Origin: Acidimicrobiales bacterium
GTDB lineage: Bacteria > Actinomycetota > Acidimicrobiia > Acidimicrobiales > SZUA-35
DNA length: 64,000 nucleotides
NCBI GenBank assembly: GCA_028285495.1
Contig: JANQPB010000027.1
Location: 124,001-188,000, forward strand
Direction of reading: 5' to 3'
Below the pieces are notes generated by a model. It saw only the letters and a list, made by a program, of their open reading frames with translations, had not been told where the DNA came from and made no database searches. The position numbers and the translations under genes were made by a program. Numbering within the stretch: position 1 is the stretch's first letter; every line of letters begins with the position of its first letter. This document shows, one piece after another, positions 25,792-35,236 of this stretch.

Positions 25792-26973
25792 TCAGGCGAC
25801 GACCCGGCGCAGCTCCGGCGCCAGGTCTCCCCGGTCCTCGACGGCCACCTGGTCGAGCCCGAGCCAGCCGGCCATCTCCTCGAGCGAGCCGGCAAGCTCC
25901 CTGGCCACCCGGACCCGGTCGGCGCCGTCCTGGGTGTAGGAGCCCCGAACGCGCAGCACGCCGGCCTTGCGGTCGGCCTTCAGGTCGACCCGGCCAACCA
26001 GCTCCTCGTCGAGGAGGAACGGGAGCACGTAGTAGCCGTAGACCCGCTTCGGCTCGGGCACGTAGATCTCGATGCGGTAGTGGAAGTCCCACAACCGCTC
26101 GCCCCTCGGCCGGTACCAGACGACCGGGTCGAAAGGGCTGAGCAGCGCTCGGCCGGGCACCGACCGGGGCCGCTTGGCCTCGGGGTGGAGGTAGGCGGGC
26201 TCGCTCCAACCGGCCACGTCGACCTGGTGCAGGCGGCCCTGCTCGACCAGGCGGGCCAGGATCGGACGGATGGTGGTGACGTTGACCCGGAAGTAGTCGG
26301 CCAGGTCGGCGTCGGTGCCGATGCCGTGGCTGCGGGCGGCCAGCAGGGTGAGCTCGGTGACCGCCTCGTCGTCGGTCGGTGTCGGCCGGTCGAGCACGTC
26401 GGCCCGCAGGACCCGCTCGGGCAGGTCGTAGGAGGTGACGAAGGCACGGTCACGGTTGTGGACGGCGAGGCGACCGGTGACGTAGAGGGCCTCCAGGGCG
26501 ATCTTGCCCTTCGACAACCCCCACCACGGGCCGGTGCGGCCGCCGGGGTCGCTCAGCTCCTTGACCGACAGGGGACCGCTGGCCGCCACCTCCTCGTGGA
26601 CCGCCTCGGCATAGCCGGGATGCTCGGCGTTCAACGTGTCGAGCCATCGCCGCCGCTTGCCCATCCGGTGGCGGAGCAAGGGCTGGAGTTCCTGGGACGT
26701 GATCGAGGCCTCGTGGCTGATGAACTCGAAGTGCTCGTCGCCGCGGTAGAGGTACCGGTCGAGCCGGTCGCGGTCGTACGGGCCGAGCCTGGCCAGGATC
26801 GGCAGGAAGTGGCTGCGGCAGACGACGTTGACCGAGTCGAGCTGCAGGACGGTCATCCGGTCCATGACCCGGCGCAGGTGGCGCACGTCGGCCTGCCCAG
26901 CCGGCTTGCGGTCGGTGAAGCCCTGGGCGGCCAGGGCGATGCGGCGAGCCTGGGCGATCGAGAGCCGAGCCAC
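25792..26973 (-). CDS. YcaQ-like crosslink-repair DNA glycosylase (HTH_42)
   Basis: 393 residues. Winged-helix protein of the HTH_42 / AlkX-YcaQ family, which unhooks interstrand crosslinks and removes bulky N-alkyl bases. The catalytic Q-x-D appears as VLQLDSVN, followed by HFLPILARLG and FEFISHEAS. The C-terminal part holds the beta-barrel (DFHYRIEIYVPEPKRVYGYYVLPFLL). Start uncertain: GTG 26973 follows the stop of the 62-residue gene by 16 bases; an ATG at 27030 would overlap that gene. Confidence 0.85.
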   Translation of the reverse strand: MARLSIAQARRIALAAQGFTDRKPAGQADVRHLRRVMDRMTVLQLDSVNVVCRSHFLPILARLGPYDRDRLDRYLYRGDEHFEFISHEASITSQELQPLLRHRMGKRRRWLDTLNAEHPGYAEAVHEEVAASGPLSVKELSDPGGRTGPWWGLSKGKIALEALYVTGRLAVHNRDRAFVTSYDLPERVLRADVLDRPTPTDDEAVTELTLLAARSHGIGTDADLADYFRVNVTTIRPILARLVEQGRLHQVDVAGWSEPAYLHPEAKRPRSVPGRALLSPFDPVVWYRPRGERLWDFHYRIEIYVPEPKRVYGYYVLPFLLDEELVGRVDLKADRKAGVLRVRGSYTQDGADRVRVARELAGSLEEMAGWLGLDQVAVEDRGDLAPELRRVVA

Positions 26974-26989
26974 GGCGGCGACCGCCCGA

Positions 26990-27178
26990 TCAGGCCTCGG
27001 CCGGCTCGGACGCTCCGGCGGCCGCCGCACCGGCGCCGTCGCCGACCATCGACTCGAGAACGTCGCGGAGGCCGCCGTGCTTGAGGTTCTTCAGCACCTC
27101 ACCCGGGGTGGTCTCGCCTCGCTCCCACTCCATCCAGGAGGCCAACAGCTTGTTCGGGTCGGGCGGGGGACGGTCCAT
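26990..27178 (-). CDS. Conserved small protein, 62 residues
   Basis: MDRPPPDPNKLLASWMEWERGETTPGEVLKNLKHGG-type protein: an amphipathic helical core with conserved W-M-E-W-E-R-G-E-T and a Gly/Ala-rich tail. Small proteins with this pattern occur in other actinobacteria (recollection, not a search). It has its own -10 box (TAGTCT) and lies 16 bases before ycaQ, so the two are probably co-transcribed. Function unknown. Confidence 0.7.
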   Translation of the reverse strand: MDRPPPDPNKLLASWMEWERGETTPGEVLKNLKHGGLRDVLESMVGDGAGAAAAGASEPAEA

Positions 27179-27184
27179 GCCCGC

Positions 27185-27190
27185 AGACTA
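27185..27190 (-). promoter_or_regulatory. -10 box TAGTCT, leaderless start of the 62-residue gene
   Basis: Reverse-strand TAGTCT ends six bases before the ATG at 27178. Confidence 0.45.
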
Positions 27191-27216
27191 CCGGCGGGAT
27201 ATGACACAGTGACCCG

Positions 27217-28020
27217 ATGGGATTGCGGGACATCGTCGAGCGGCTGCTCGCGTCGGCGACGGCGCCGGCGGGCGGGCAACGGCTGACCGGGCCACCCCCC
27301 TCCGGCAACGGGGCGTCGTCGTTCCATCTGGTCTGGGACGCGCCCCCGGTGCCGCTGGCCGAGGCCGAGGTCACGATCGAGGTGATCGAGCCGCCGACGG
27401 TGTCCAAGCTGTACTTCTGGGCCATGCAGGTCAACTTCGAGCGTGGAGCCGGTCGGGTCGGCGGGGCCCACTTCGGCCTCCAGTACCACCCGGCCTATCC
27501 CGACGCCGGGGCGATCAACTGGGGCGGCTACGCCGACGTCGGCGGCGAGCTCGACGGCTCGGTCTCGACGCTGCCATCGGCGCTCGACAACATCAACACC
27601 AGGACCTACCACTGGGAGTCGGGCCGGCGCTACCGCTACCGGGTGGCGCGCTCCCCCGAACGGGGCTGGCGTGGCTCGATCGTCGATCTGGCGACCGGCG
27701 CCGAGACGGTCGTCCGGGACCTCTGGATCGAGGCCGACCACCTGACCGGTCCGATGGTGTGGAGCGAGGTGTTCGCCGACTGCGACCAACCGTCGACCGC
27801 CGTCCGCTGGACCGATCCGGTGGTCACCACGGTCGACGGCCAGCGGTTCGGCATCGAAGCGGTGCGTCTCAACTACCAGACCCACGGCGACGGCGGCTGC
27901 GCCAACACCGATACCACGGTCGACACGTCCGGTGGCACGGTCGGCTTCGTGCAGCGCACGGCCACGGCCAGGACCAACCCGTCCGGCACCCGGCTGGTCC
28001 TGCCGACCAGCCGTCGCTAG
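27217..28020 (+). CDS. Conserved hypothetical protein, beta-rich
   Basis: 267 residues, not recognised. No signal peptide or membrane helix is evident. Runs such as KLYFWAMQVNFERG, GGAHFGLQYHPAYPDAGAINWGGY and YRYRVARSPERGWRGSIVDL suggest a beta-sandwich of the DUF3472 / concanavalin-like kind. The high Trp/Tyr/His content in the middle resembles a carbohydrate-binding surface, but that is only an impression. Divergent from the 62-residue gene with a 38-base gap. Confidence 0.65.
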   Translation: MGLRDIVERLLASATAPAGGQRLTGPPPSGNGASSFHLVWDAPPVPLAEAEVTIEVIEPPTVSKLYFWAMQVNFERGAGRVGGAHFGLQYHPAYPDAGAINWGGYADVGGELDGSVSTLPSALDNINTRTYHWESGRRYRYRVARSPERGWRGSIVDLATGAETVVRDLWIEADHLTGPMVWSEVFADCDQPSTAVRWTDPVVTTVDGQRFGIEAVRLNYQTHGDGGCANTDTTVDTSGGTVGFVQRTATARTNPSGTRLVLPTSRR

Positions 28021-28066
28021 CCCACCACCCCGGCCGCTCCGTCCTCCGCCCGGCCGGATGGCCGGT

Positions 28067-28072
28067 TAGCCT
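28067..28072 (+). promoter_or_regulatory. -10 box TAGCCT before metA
   Basis: TAGCCT ends nine bases before the ATG at 28082; leader of 0-3 bases expected. No SAM or other riboswitch is visible in the 61-base gap. Confidence 0.4.
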
Positions 28073-28081
28073 CGGGCCCCT

Positions 28082-29008
28082 ATGCCGATCCGACTCCCCG
28101 AGGAGCTGCCGGCCTTCGACACCCTCCGCGACGAGGGGGTCTACGTGATGAGCGAGCGGATGGCGGAGCGGCAGGACATCCGCCCCCTCCGTATCGCCCT
28201 GCTCAACCTGATGCCGAAGAAGATCGAGACCGAGACGCAGTTCAGCCGCCTCATCGGGGCGACGCCACTGCAGATCCAGCTGTCGCTCATCCGGCTCACC
28301 GACCACGAGCCCAAGAACACGCCGGTCAGCCACCTCGAGCAGTTCTACCGGACCTTCGAGCAGGTGGCGGGCGAGACGTTCGACGGGCTGATCATCACCG
28401 GGGCGCCGATCGAGACCCTGCCATACGAGCGGGTCAGCTACTGGAACGAGATGGTCGAGATCCTCGACTGGAGCGCCAGCCACGTGCACTCGACGATGGC
28501 GGTGTGCTGGGGTGGCATGGCCGCGCTGTACCACTTCCACGGGGTGCCGAAGGAGGTGCTCGACCGCAAGCTGTTCGGCTGCTTCCCCCAGCAGAACCTG
28601 CGGCCGACCTCGCCCTACCTCCGGGGCGTGTCCGACGAGCTGGTGGTCCCGGTGAGCCGGTGGACCGAGATGCCGAGGGACGAGATCCTGCGGGTGCCCG
28701 AGCTCGACCTGCTGATCGACTCGGCCTGGTCCGGACCGTGCCTGGTCGAGGACCCGAGCCGGCGGCTGCTGGTCAATCTCAACCACTTCGAGTACGACGC
28801 CGGCACGCTGGCGGCCGAGTACGAGCGCGACCTGGCCAAGGACGAGCCGATCGACCTCCCGGTCGCGTACTACCCGGACGACGACCCGACGAGCACGCCT
28901 CAGAACCGGTGGAAGTCGTCGGCCCATCTGCTCTACGGCAACTGGATCAACGAGATCTACCAGACGACGCCGTTCGACCCGGTCCAGATCGGTCGGGACC
29001 GGGGCTGA
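28082..29008 (+). CDS. metA: Homoserine O-acetyltransferase, MetA type
   Basis: First committed step of methionine synthesis. 308 residues, usual length. Catalytic residues fall at the canonical numbers: Cys142 in AVCWGGMAA, His235 in NLNHFEYD and Glu237. Residue 111 is Glu (ITGAPIE). In this family Glu111 favours acetyl-CoA and Gly111, as in E. coli, favours succinyl-CoA, so the product is predicted to be O-acetylhomoserine despite the common succinyltransferase label. Convergent with the DUF2087 gene. Confidence 0.93.
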   Translation: MPIRLPEELPAFDTLRDEGVYVMSERMAERQDIRPLRIALLNLMPKKIETETQFSRLIGATPLQIQLSLIRLTDHEPKNTPVSHLEQFYRTFEQVAGETFDGLIITGAPIETLPYERVSYWNEMVEILDWSASHVHSTMAVCWGGMAALYHFHGVPKEVLDRKLFGCFPQQNLRPTSPYLRGVSDELVVPVSRWTEMPRDEILRVPELDLLIDSAWSGPCLVEDPSRRLLVNLNHFEYDAGTLAAEYERDLAKDEPIDLPVAYYPDDDPTSTPQNRWKSSAHLLYGNWINEIYQTTPFDPVQIGRDRG

Positions 29009-29023
29009 CCTCGGTGTCAGCCC
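29002..29023. terminator. Bidirectional terminator hairpin, metA / DUF2087 gene
   Basis: GGGCTGAC (29002-29009), loop CTCGGT, GTCAGCCC (29016-29023): a perfect 8-base-pair stem covering the ends of both convergent genes. Confidence 0.55.
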
Positions 29024-29664
29024 GGGTCGAAGGTGCCGCCGATGCGCCAGTACTCGCCATCGGCGCGGTCGAGCAGGCGCTCGTCGACGAGGTAGCGGCG
29101 CAACGCAGCGGTGTCGGCGTCGACCGATGACAGCATGGCGTTGACCTGGCGCTCGCTGTAGCGCATCCCCGGCTCGAAGCGCTGGGCGATGTGGTCGAGG
29201 ACGACGAGCCGGCGGCTGTGCTTCGCCGGCATGGCCACCAACCGGCCGTCCCGCAACGCCCGGTCGAGGACCCGGCGACGGTCCTCGGTCTCGTCGCCAT
29301 GCTCGGACGGAGGGTCCGGCGGGGCCTCGCGGCGCGCCGCCATCTGGAAGGCCTCCTCCAACAGATGGAAGCGCGTTGCCTCGAGCCGCTCGACCAGGCC
29401 GCCGGACTCGAGGCGATCGAGCGCGGCGACGACCTCGCGGATGCCAAGGCCGACCTGGGCGGCGATCTCACCCGGCTCCGAGGCCCCGAGCAGGAGGCCG
29501 GCGACCACCAGACGTCGGTCGCGGTCGGCCAGCAGGCCGACCAGGGCCCGCGACGAGAGGGCGGCGGCGGGCCCTGCGTCGTTCGCCGCCGCTGCGTCGG
29601 CCGGCGGTGCGTCGGCGGGCGCTGTGGGATCGGGCGGCGTTCGGTGGTCGCGGGCGTCGTTCAC
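29017..29664 (-). CDS. DUF2087 domain protein with N-terminal HTH
   Basis: 215 residues. Residues ~45-105 form an ArsR-like winged helix (VVAGLLLGASEPGEIAAQVGLGIREVVAALDRLESGGLVER). The C-terminal ~75 residues are the DUF2087 block, with MPAKHSRRLVVLDHIAQRFEPG, RYSERQVNAML and ALRRYLVDERLLDR. Such proteins are predicted transcription regulators. GTG start at 29664 with a CATACT box six bases upstream. Confidence 0.82.
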   Translation of the reverse strand: MNDARDHRTPPDPTAPADAPPADAAAANDAGPAAALSSRALVGLLADRDRRLVVAGLLLGASEPGEIAAQVGLGIREVVAALDRLESGGLVERLEATRFHLLEEAFQMAARREAPPDPPSEHGDETEDRRRVLDRALRDGRLVAMPAKHSRRLVVLDHIAQRFEPGMRYSERQVNAMLSSVDADTAALRRYLVDERLLDRADGEYWRIGGTFDPG

Positions 29665-29670
29665 GGGACC

Positions 29671-29676
29671 AGTATG
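29671..29676 (-). promoter_or_regulatory. -10 box CATACT before the DUF2087 gene
   Basis: Reverse-strand CATACT ends six bases before the GTG at 29664. Confidence 0.4.
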
Positions 29677-29705
29677 TCGGGCGGTCGCCGGCCGGTCGTC
29701 GGGAT

Positions 29706-31133
29706 TCAGCACCCCCCGACCGCGACCAGGCCGGCCCGGATGGCGGCGACGCCGTCGACGATCTGACCAGGGGTCAGGTGGGCGTACCCGAGCACCAACC
29801 CGGGCCTGGCCGGCTGCGACGGATCGCCCGCGTGCAGCCGATAGCGGGCGAGATCGGGCACGTTGACGCCGTCGGCGGCGGCTCGGGCGGCCACGGCCCC
29901 GACGTCGGTCGAGGTCGGGAGCCATGCCACCAGCTGGAGGCCGGCCGAGACGCCGGCCACCTCGACGCCATCGACACCGGCCAGCGCCTCGAGCAACAGG
30001 TCTCGCTTGGCCTGGTAGGCGGAGCGCATCGTCCGGATGTGGCGGTCGTAGCGACCGGTCGACAGCAGCCGGGCCAGGGCCCGCTGGTCGAAGATCGACG
30101 GCCGGAGGTGCTCGGTCCGGATCCGCTCGGTCACCGGTTCGGTGGCGCTCGGCGGGACGACGAGCCAGCCGAGACCCAGGCTGGGCAGCAGCGACTTGCT
30201 GACCGAACCGCCCATCACGACCCGGTCGGGGGCGAGGCCCTGGACCGACCCGATCGGTGAGCGGTCGTAGCGGAACTCGGCGTCGTAGTCGTCCTCGACG
30301 ATGAGGCGCCCGGGCGCGGCCCGCACCCAGTCGATCACGTCGGCCCGGCGAGCGGGCGAGAGCACGGCGCCGGTCGGATACTGATGGGCCGGGGTCACGA
30401 TGACGACGTCTGCGGTCGAAGCGGCCAGGCGGTCGACCCGCACGCCCTCGCCGTCGACCGGGACCGGAACGACGGCGACGCCGGCCGCCCGGAGGTTGTC
30501 CCGCTGCACGTACGGTCCGGGATCCTCGACCGCGACCGTCGAGTGCCCGTCGGCCCACAGTGCCCGGCCGAGCAGACCGAGCCCGTTGGTGAACCCGCCG
30601 ACGATCCTGATGTCCTCCGCCCGGCAGTCGGCTCCGCGAACCCGCCCGAGATAGTCGGCCAGCTCGGCTCGGAGGACCTCGTCGCCCTCGGCGTCGCGGT
30701 AGGCCAACTCGGCGTCGGTCAGCTCGCCAGCGGCGGCCCGCACCGCTCTGGCCCACGTCGACCGGGGGAACGCAGCCAGGTCGGGGTTGCCTGGCTCGAA
30801 GTCGACCAGCCACCGACGAGCGGGTGGGTCTGGCGTCGGCGCCGACGGTCGGCCGGCCCGCCGACCGATCCCGTCGGCCACCCGGGTCCCCGAGCCCTGG
30901 CGACTGACGAGATAGCCCTCGGCCACCAGCTGGTCGTAGGCGTCGACCACCAGGCCCCGCGACAGGCCGAGGTCGGCGGCCAGCGATCGGGTGGACGGAA
31001 GGGTGGCGCCGGCGTCGAGGCGGCCAGACCGGATGCCGTCGCGCAGCGCACCGAGCAGGCGGTCGCGGCGCAGCCGCTCGGGGCGTCCCTCGAGCTCGAG
31101 GAGGAGATCCGAAGTGGTCCGGTTTCTCGACAC
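29706..31133 (-). CDS. MocR-type regulator (GntR HTH fused to aminotransferase)
   Basis: 475 residues: an N-terminal GntR winged helix (RLRRDRLLGALRDGIRSGRLDAGATLPSTRSLA) and a C-terminal fold-type I aminotransferase domain with VEDDYDAEFRYDR and the PLP lysine in GGSVSKSLLPSLGLGW. MocR proteins often control vitamin B6 or amino-acid genes using PLP as signal. GTG start at 31133. The region around the start carries a repeated GGACCACTTCGG / GGTCCACTTCGG motif, suggesting autoregulation or control of the divergent zinc-ribbon gene. Confidence 0.9.
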   Translation of the reverse strand: MSRNRTTSDLLLELEGRPERLRRDRLLGALRDGIRSGRLDAGATLPSTRSLAADLGLSRGLVVDAYDQLVAEGYLVSRQGSGTRVADGIGRRAGRPSAPTPDPPARRWLVDFEPGNPDLAAFPRSTWARAVRAAAGELTDAELAYRDAEGDEVLRAELADYLGRVRGADCRAEDIRIVGGFTNGLGLLGRALWADGHSTVAVEDPGPYVQRDNLRAAGVAVVPVPVDGEGVRVDRLAASTADVVIVTPAHQYPTGAVLSPARRADVIDWVRAAPGRLIVEDDYDAEFRYDRSPIGSVQGLAPDRVVMGGSVSKSLLPSLGLGWLVVPPSATEPVTERIRTEHLRPSIFDQRALARLLSTGRYDRHIRTMRSAYQAKRDLLLEALAGVDGVEVAGVSAGLQLVAWLPTSTDVGAVAARAAADGVNVPDLARYRLHAGDPSQPARPGLVLGYAHLTPGQIVDGVAAIRAGLVAVGGC

Positions 31134-31146
31134 CGAAGTGGACCTT
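31109..31146. promoter_or_regulatory. Direct-repeat operator at the mocR start
   Basis: CCGAAGTGGTCC (31109-31120) and CCGAAGTGGACC (31133-31144), 24 bases apart, one mismatch. Two direct repeats about two helical turns apart is the usual arrangement for MocR/PdxR binding. The first copy lies inside the mocR coding start. Confidence 0.55.
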
Positions 31147-31219
31147 CCCGATGGACCGGCTGTGGCGCAGTGTAGAGAGCAGGAACCGCGACGACGAGAC
31201 GACAGCAGGAGGATCCGTC

Positions 31220-31387
31220 ATGTGGCACGAGCGTTGCCAGCACTGCGAGCAAGCCCAGTTCTTCGGGCTCCGGCGAGTGATCCGTCTGGAGAACCCGAGC
31301 AAGGGCGTGATCGAGATCGACTGGGTCTGTCGCAACTGCGACGGCGTCAACCAGCTCCGCACCGGCAAGGCCCTGGCCGCCGCCTGA
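31220..31387 (+). CDS. Small zinc-ribbon protein, 55 residues
   Basis: MWHERCQHCEQ start with CxxC at Cys6/Cys9 and a second CxxC at Cys37/Cys40 (WVCRNC), the two knuckles of a rubredoxin-like zinc ribbon. A strong AGGAGG lies seven bases before the ATG at 31220, in contrast to its many leaderless neighbours. Function unknown. Divergent from mocR, and its 3' end meets a bidirectional terminator before groEL. Confidence 0.78.
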   Translation: MWHERCQHCEQAQFFGLRRVIRLENPSKGVIEIDWVCRNCDGVNQLRTGKALAAA

Positions 31388-31410
31388 GGATCGCCCAGGG
31401 CGGCAAACGG

Positions 31411-31442
31411 CGAGAGCCGGAGCCCGAAGGCCCCGGCTCTCG
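31411..31442. terminator. Bidirectional terminator, zinc-ribbon gene / groEL
   Basis: CGAGAGCCGG (31411-31420) pairs perfectly with CCGGCTCTCG (31433-31442), 12-base loop. It separates the convergent zinc-ribbon and groEL genes. Confidence 0.65.
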
Positions 31443-31471
31443 TCGGTTCCGTGCGGGACGGACCTCGACAG

Positions 31472-33106
<1,635 letters not shown>

Positions 33107-33117
33107 CGTTGACTCCT

Positions 33118-33405
33118 CTACTTGACGATGGCCAGCACGTCGCGGGCCGAGAGGATCAGCAGGTCGTCGCCCTCGATGGTGATCTCGGTGCCGCCGTACT
33201 TGGAGTACACGACGGTGTCACCCTCGGCGACATCCATGGGGATCAGGTCACCCGAGTCCGAGCGACGGCCGGTGCCGACGGCCAGGACGGAGCCCTGCTG
33301 GGGCTTCTCCTTGGCGGTATCGGGGATGACGAGGCCGCTGGCCGTCGTGGCCTCGGCGTCCTGGGGCTTGACGACGATACGGTCCTCAAGTGGTTGCAGT
33401 TTCAT
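33118..33405 (-). CDS. groES: Co-chaperonin GroES
   Basis: 95 residues, caps the GroEL cavity. MKLQPLEDRIVVKPQDAEATTASGLVIPD start with the mobile loop, and DTVVYSKYGGTEI then DLLILSARDVLAIVK end. GGAG lies eight bases before the ATG at 33405. First gene of the operon. Confidence 0.98.
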   Translation of the reverse strand: MKLQPLEDRIVVKPQDAEATTASGLVIPDTAKEKPQQGSVLAVGTGRRSDSGDLIPMDVAEGDTVVYSKYGGTEITIEGDDLLILSARDVLAIVK

Positions 33406-33427
33406 GCGCGCAGCTCCATGTTGGGCG

Positions 33428-33454
33428 TTAGCACTCTCAGTGGACGAGTGCTAA
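33428..33454. promoter_or_regulatory. CIRCE operator of groES-groEL
   Basis: Perfect CIRCE: TTAGCACTC, nine-base spacer, GAGTGCTAA. This is the HrcA repressor site. A reverse-strand TACGCT (33454-33459) sits at its upstream edge as the likely -10, so the operator covers the transcription start. hrcA is not in the window. Confidence 0.95.
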
Positions 33455-33510
33455 GCGTAGGAGGCCCGCGAACCCCCGCCAACCTCTCCCCGGCGGTTTC
33501 TGTGGCCGAT

Positions 33511-33600
33511 GCCACCGTGCCCCTGGGTGCCGAGCCACGTGCCGATCGGTGCCGAGCCACCGTGCCCCTGGGTGCCGAGTCACCGTGTCGATCGGTGCCC
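33511..33600. repeat. Two tandem 45-base units
   Basis: Units 33511-33555 and 33556-33600 both begin GCCACCGTGCCCCTGGGTGC and end CGATCGGTGCC; they differ by a few bases in the centre. It fills part of the 220-base gap between the groES promoter and the PH-domain gene. No gene is supported here. Confidence 0.75.
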
Positions 33601-33625
33601 GGTCGCTCGACCGATCGGGCCGGGA

Positions 33626-35236
33626 TCACATCCAGGGCCGGTGGTCGCTCTCCACCCGGAACAGGGCCAGGTCGCGGGCCGCTTCGGCCTCGGCCAGCGG
33701 GATCAGGGGAACGGCCAGGTGGCCATCGGCGGTGTTGAAGCGGACGGTGGCGAGGCCCCGCCGGCGCTCGAAGAAGCTCTGGCGGACCTGCACGGTCTGG
33801 GCCTTCAGCAGCGGCACCTCCCCGGTGACCCGGTTGACCAGCTCGAGCCGCTCGGACGCCAGGTCCCTGGTCAGGCCCCAGCGCCGCAGCCGCCACTGTC
33901 GCCTCGCCGTCAGCCACCGCAGCGGGACGGCCAGCAGCACGAGCAGGCCCCACCACCCGAGGGTGGCGACGACGATCACCGTCACCGGTAGCAGGAACAG
34001 TGCCTGGTTGCGGACGGCCAGGAAGATGAAGGCCGGCGAGATGCGCCGATCGAGCACGATGTCGGGCACGGCGCCGGCGCCGCCTTCCGGTCGGCCGTCG
34101 AGCCCGGCGCGGGGGTCGCCGTTGAGGTCGCCGGCGGCCCGGACCGCCGGGGCGGCCTCCAGGGATCCGGCGAGCACGAGCTGGCGGATGTCGGCGCACT
34201 CCACCGGCGTGGCGCCGGGGACGACGAGGTCGCCCTGGCCGATCGTCGGCAGCGACAGGCGACCGAAGCCGAAGGCCCGCTGCATCGGCGTCTCCTCGAC
34301 CCGGACGGCCTGGACCCGGCTGAGCGTCGATGCCCGACTCGTCCGGCTGAACAGCCCGGCGGTCCGCCGGAGCCCGGTCGAGGTCCGCAGCAGCCGCAGC
34401 TCCCAGTCGGTCACGAGCTGACGGACGACCTGCAGGGCGATGCCGAGCAGGGCGCCGATCACCAGTCCGGCGACCACGAAGCCGACGATGGCAACCGCCT
34501 GGTCACGGCCGACCTCGTTCGGGACGTTGTCCTCGATCAGCGACTCACCGTCGATGTCGACCGGGAGCAGCTCCCCGATCTCGCCGGCGAAGGCGATCAG
34601 CGGCGCCAGTGCAGCCAGGCCGGCCCACGGCCACCGGGCCACCCCGATCCTGACCAGCTCGATCGGTGTCCTGGCCACGAGGGTCTCCTCGGGCTCGGCG
34701 GCCGCCGCCGTCACGCCGGCGCCGAAGGCCGAGCTCCCCTCGGCGGTGCGGGTCGCATCCCCCGTCGTCGCCCCCGCGGCCAGCCGCTGGAGGGCCTCGG
34801 CCCGCCGCCGGTCGACGGCGTCGATCTCGAGCTCGGCCTCGGAGCTGCCGGCGGTGTCGACCGAGACCGACACCAGTCCGATGACCCGATGGAGGAGCCG
34901 TTGGTCGATGGAGACGCTCTGGACCCGGTCGAGGGGGATCGTGAGCCGCTCCTGGGCCACGACGCCCTTCGACACGAGCAGCTCGTCGCCCTCGACGGTG
35001 AAGACGAAGCGCCACCAGGCGAGGATCGTGAACACGAGCCCGACGACGGCGGCGAGGACCCCGATGCCGAGCAGGCCGCCCGAGAGCCGACCGCTGCCGA
35101 TGACGACGAGGGCGACGACGATGTTGACCGCACCGAGGTTCCTCAGGAACCGCAGGGCGATGAAGATCACCGCCACCGGCGACTGACGGGTCGGGGTGGC
35201 GAGGAGCTGGCGGTCGTCGGTCGGGACGACGTTCAC
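33626..35236 (-). CDS. Bacterial PH-domain membrane protein (YdbT-like)
   Basis: 536 residues with three pairs of membrane helices, each followed by a bPH2 domain: first VFTVEGDELLVSKGVVAQERLTIPLDRVQSVSIDQ, second LRRTAGLFSRTSRASTLSRVQAVRVEE, third RLELVNRVTGEVPLLKAQTVQVRQSFFERR. This layout matches Bacillus YdbT, which works with YdbS, by analogy only. The GTG start overlaps the TGA of the preceding PH gene by four bases. Confidence 0.88.
   Translation of the reverse strand: MNVVPTDDRQLLATPTRQSPVAVIFIALRFLRNLGAVNIVVALVVIGSGRLSGGLLGIGVLAAVVGLVFTILAWWRFVFTVEGDELLVSKGVVAQERLTIPLDRVQSVSIDQRLLHRVIGLVSVSVDTAGSSEAELEIDAVDRRRAEALQRLAAGATTGDATRTAEGSSAFGAGVTAAAAEPEETLVARTPIELVRIGVARWPWAGLAALAPLIAFAGEIGELLPVDIDGESLIEDNVPNEVGRDQAVAIVGFVVAGLVIGALLGIALQVVRQLVTDWELRLLRTSTGLRRTAGLFSRTSRASTLSRVQAVRVEETPMQRAFGFGRLSLPTIGQGDLVVPGATPVECADIRQLVLAGSLEAAPAVRAAGDLNGDPRAGLDGRPEGGAGAVPDIVLDRRISPAFIFLAVRNQALFLLPVTVIVVATLGWWGLLVLLAVPLRWLTARRQWRLRRWGLTRDLASERLELVNRVTGEVPLLKAQTVQVRQSFFERRRGLATVRFNTADGHLAVPLIPLAEAEAARDLALFRVESDHRPWM

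Noticed and set aside
26974..27030. ATG 27030 as the start of the YcaQ-like gene
   Set aside because: It would overlap the 62-residue gene by 41 bases and add a Pro/Arg-rich tail; GTG 26973 gives a family-like N-terminus. Not decisive.
28021..28081. SAM riboswitch before metA
   Set aside because: The gap is 61 bases with a -10 box directly before the start codon; no room for an aptamer.
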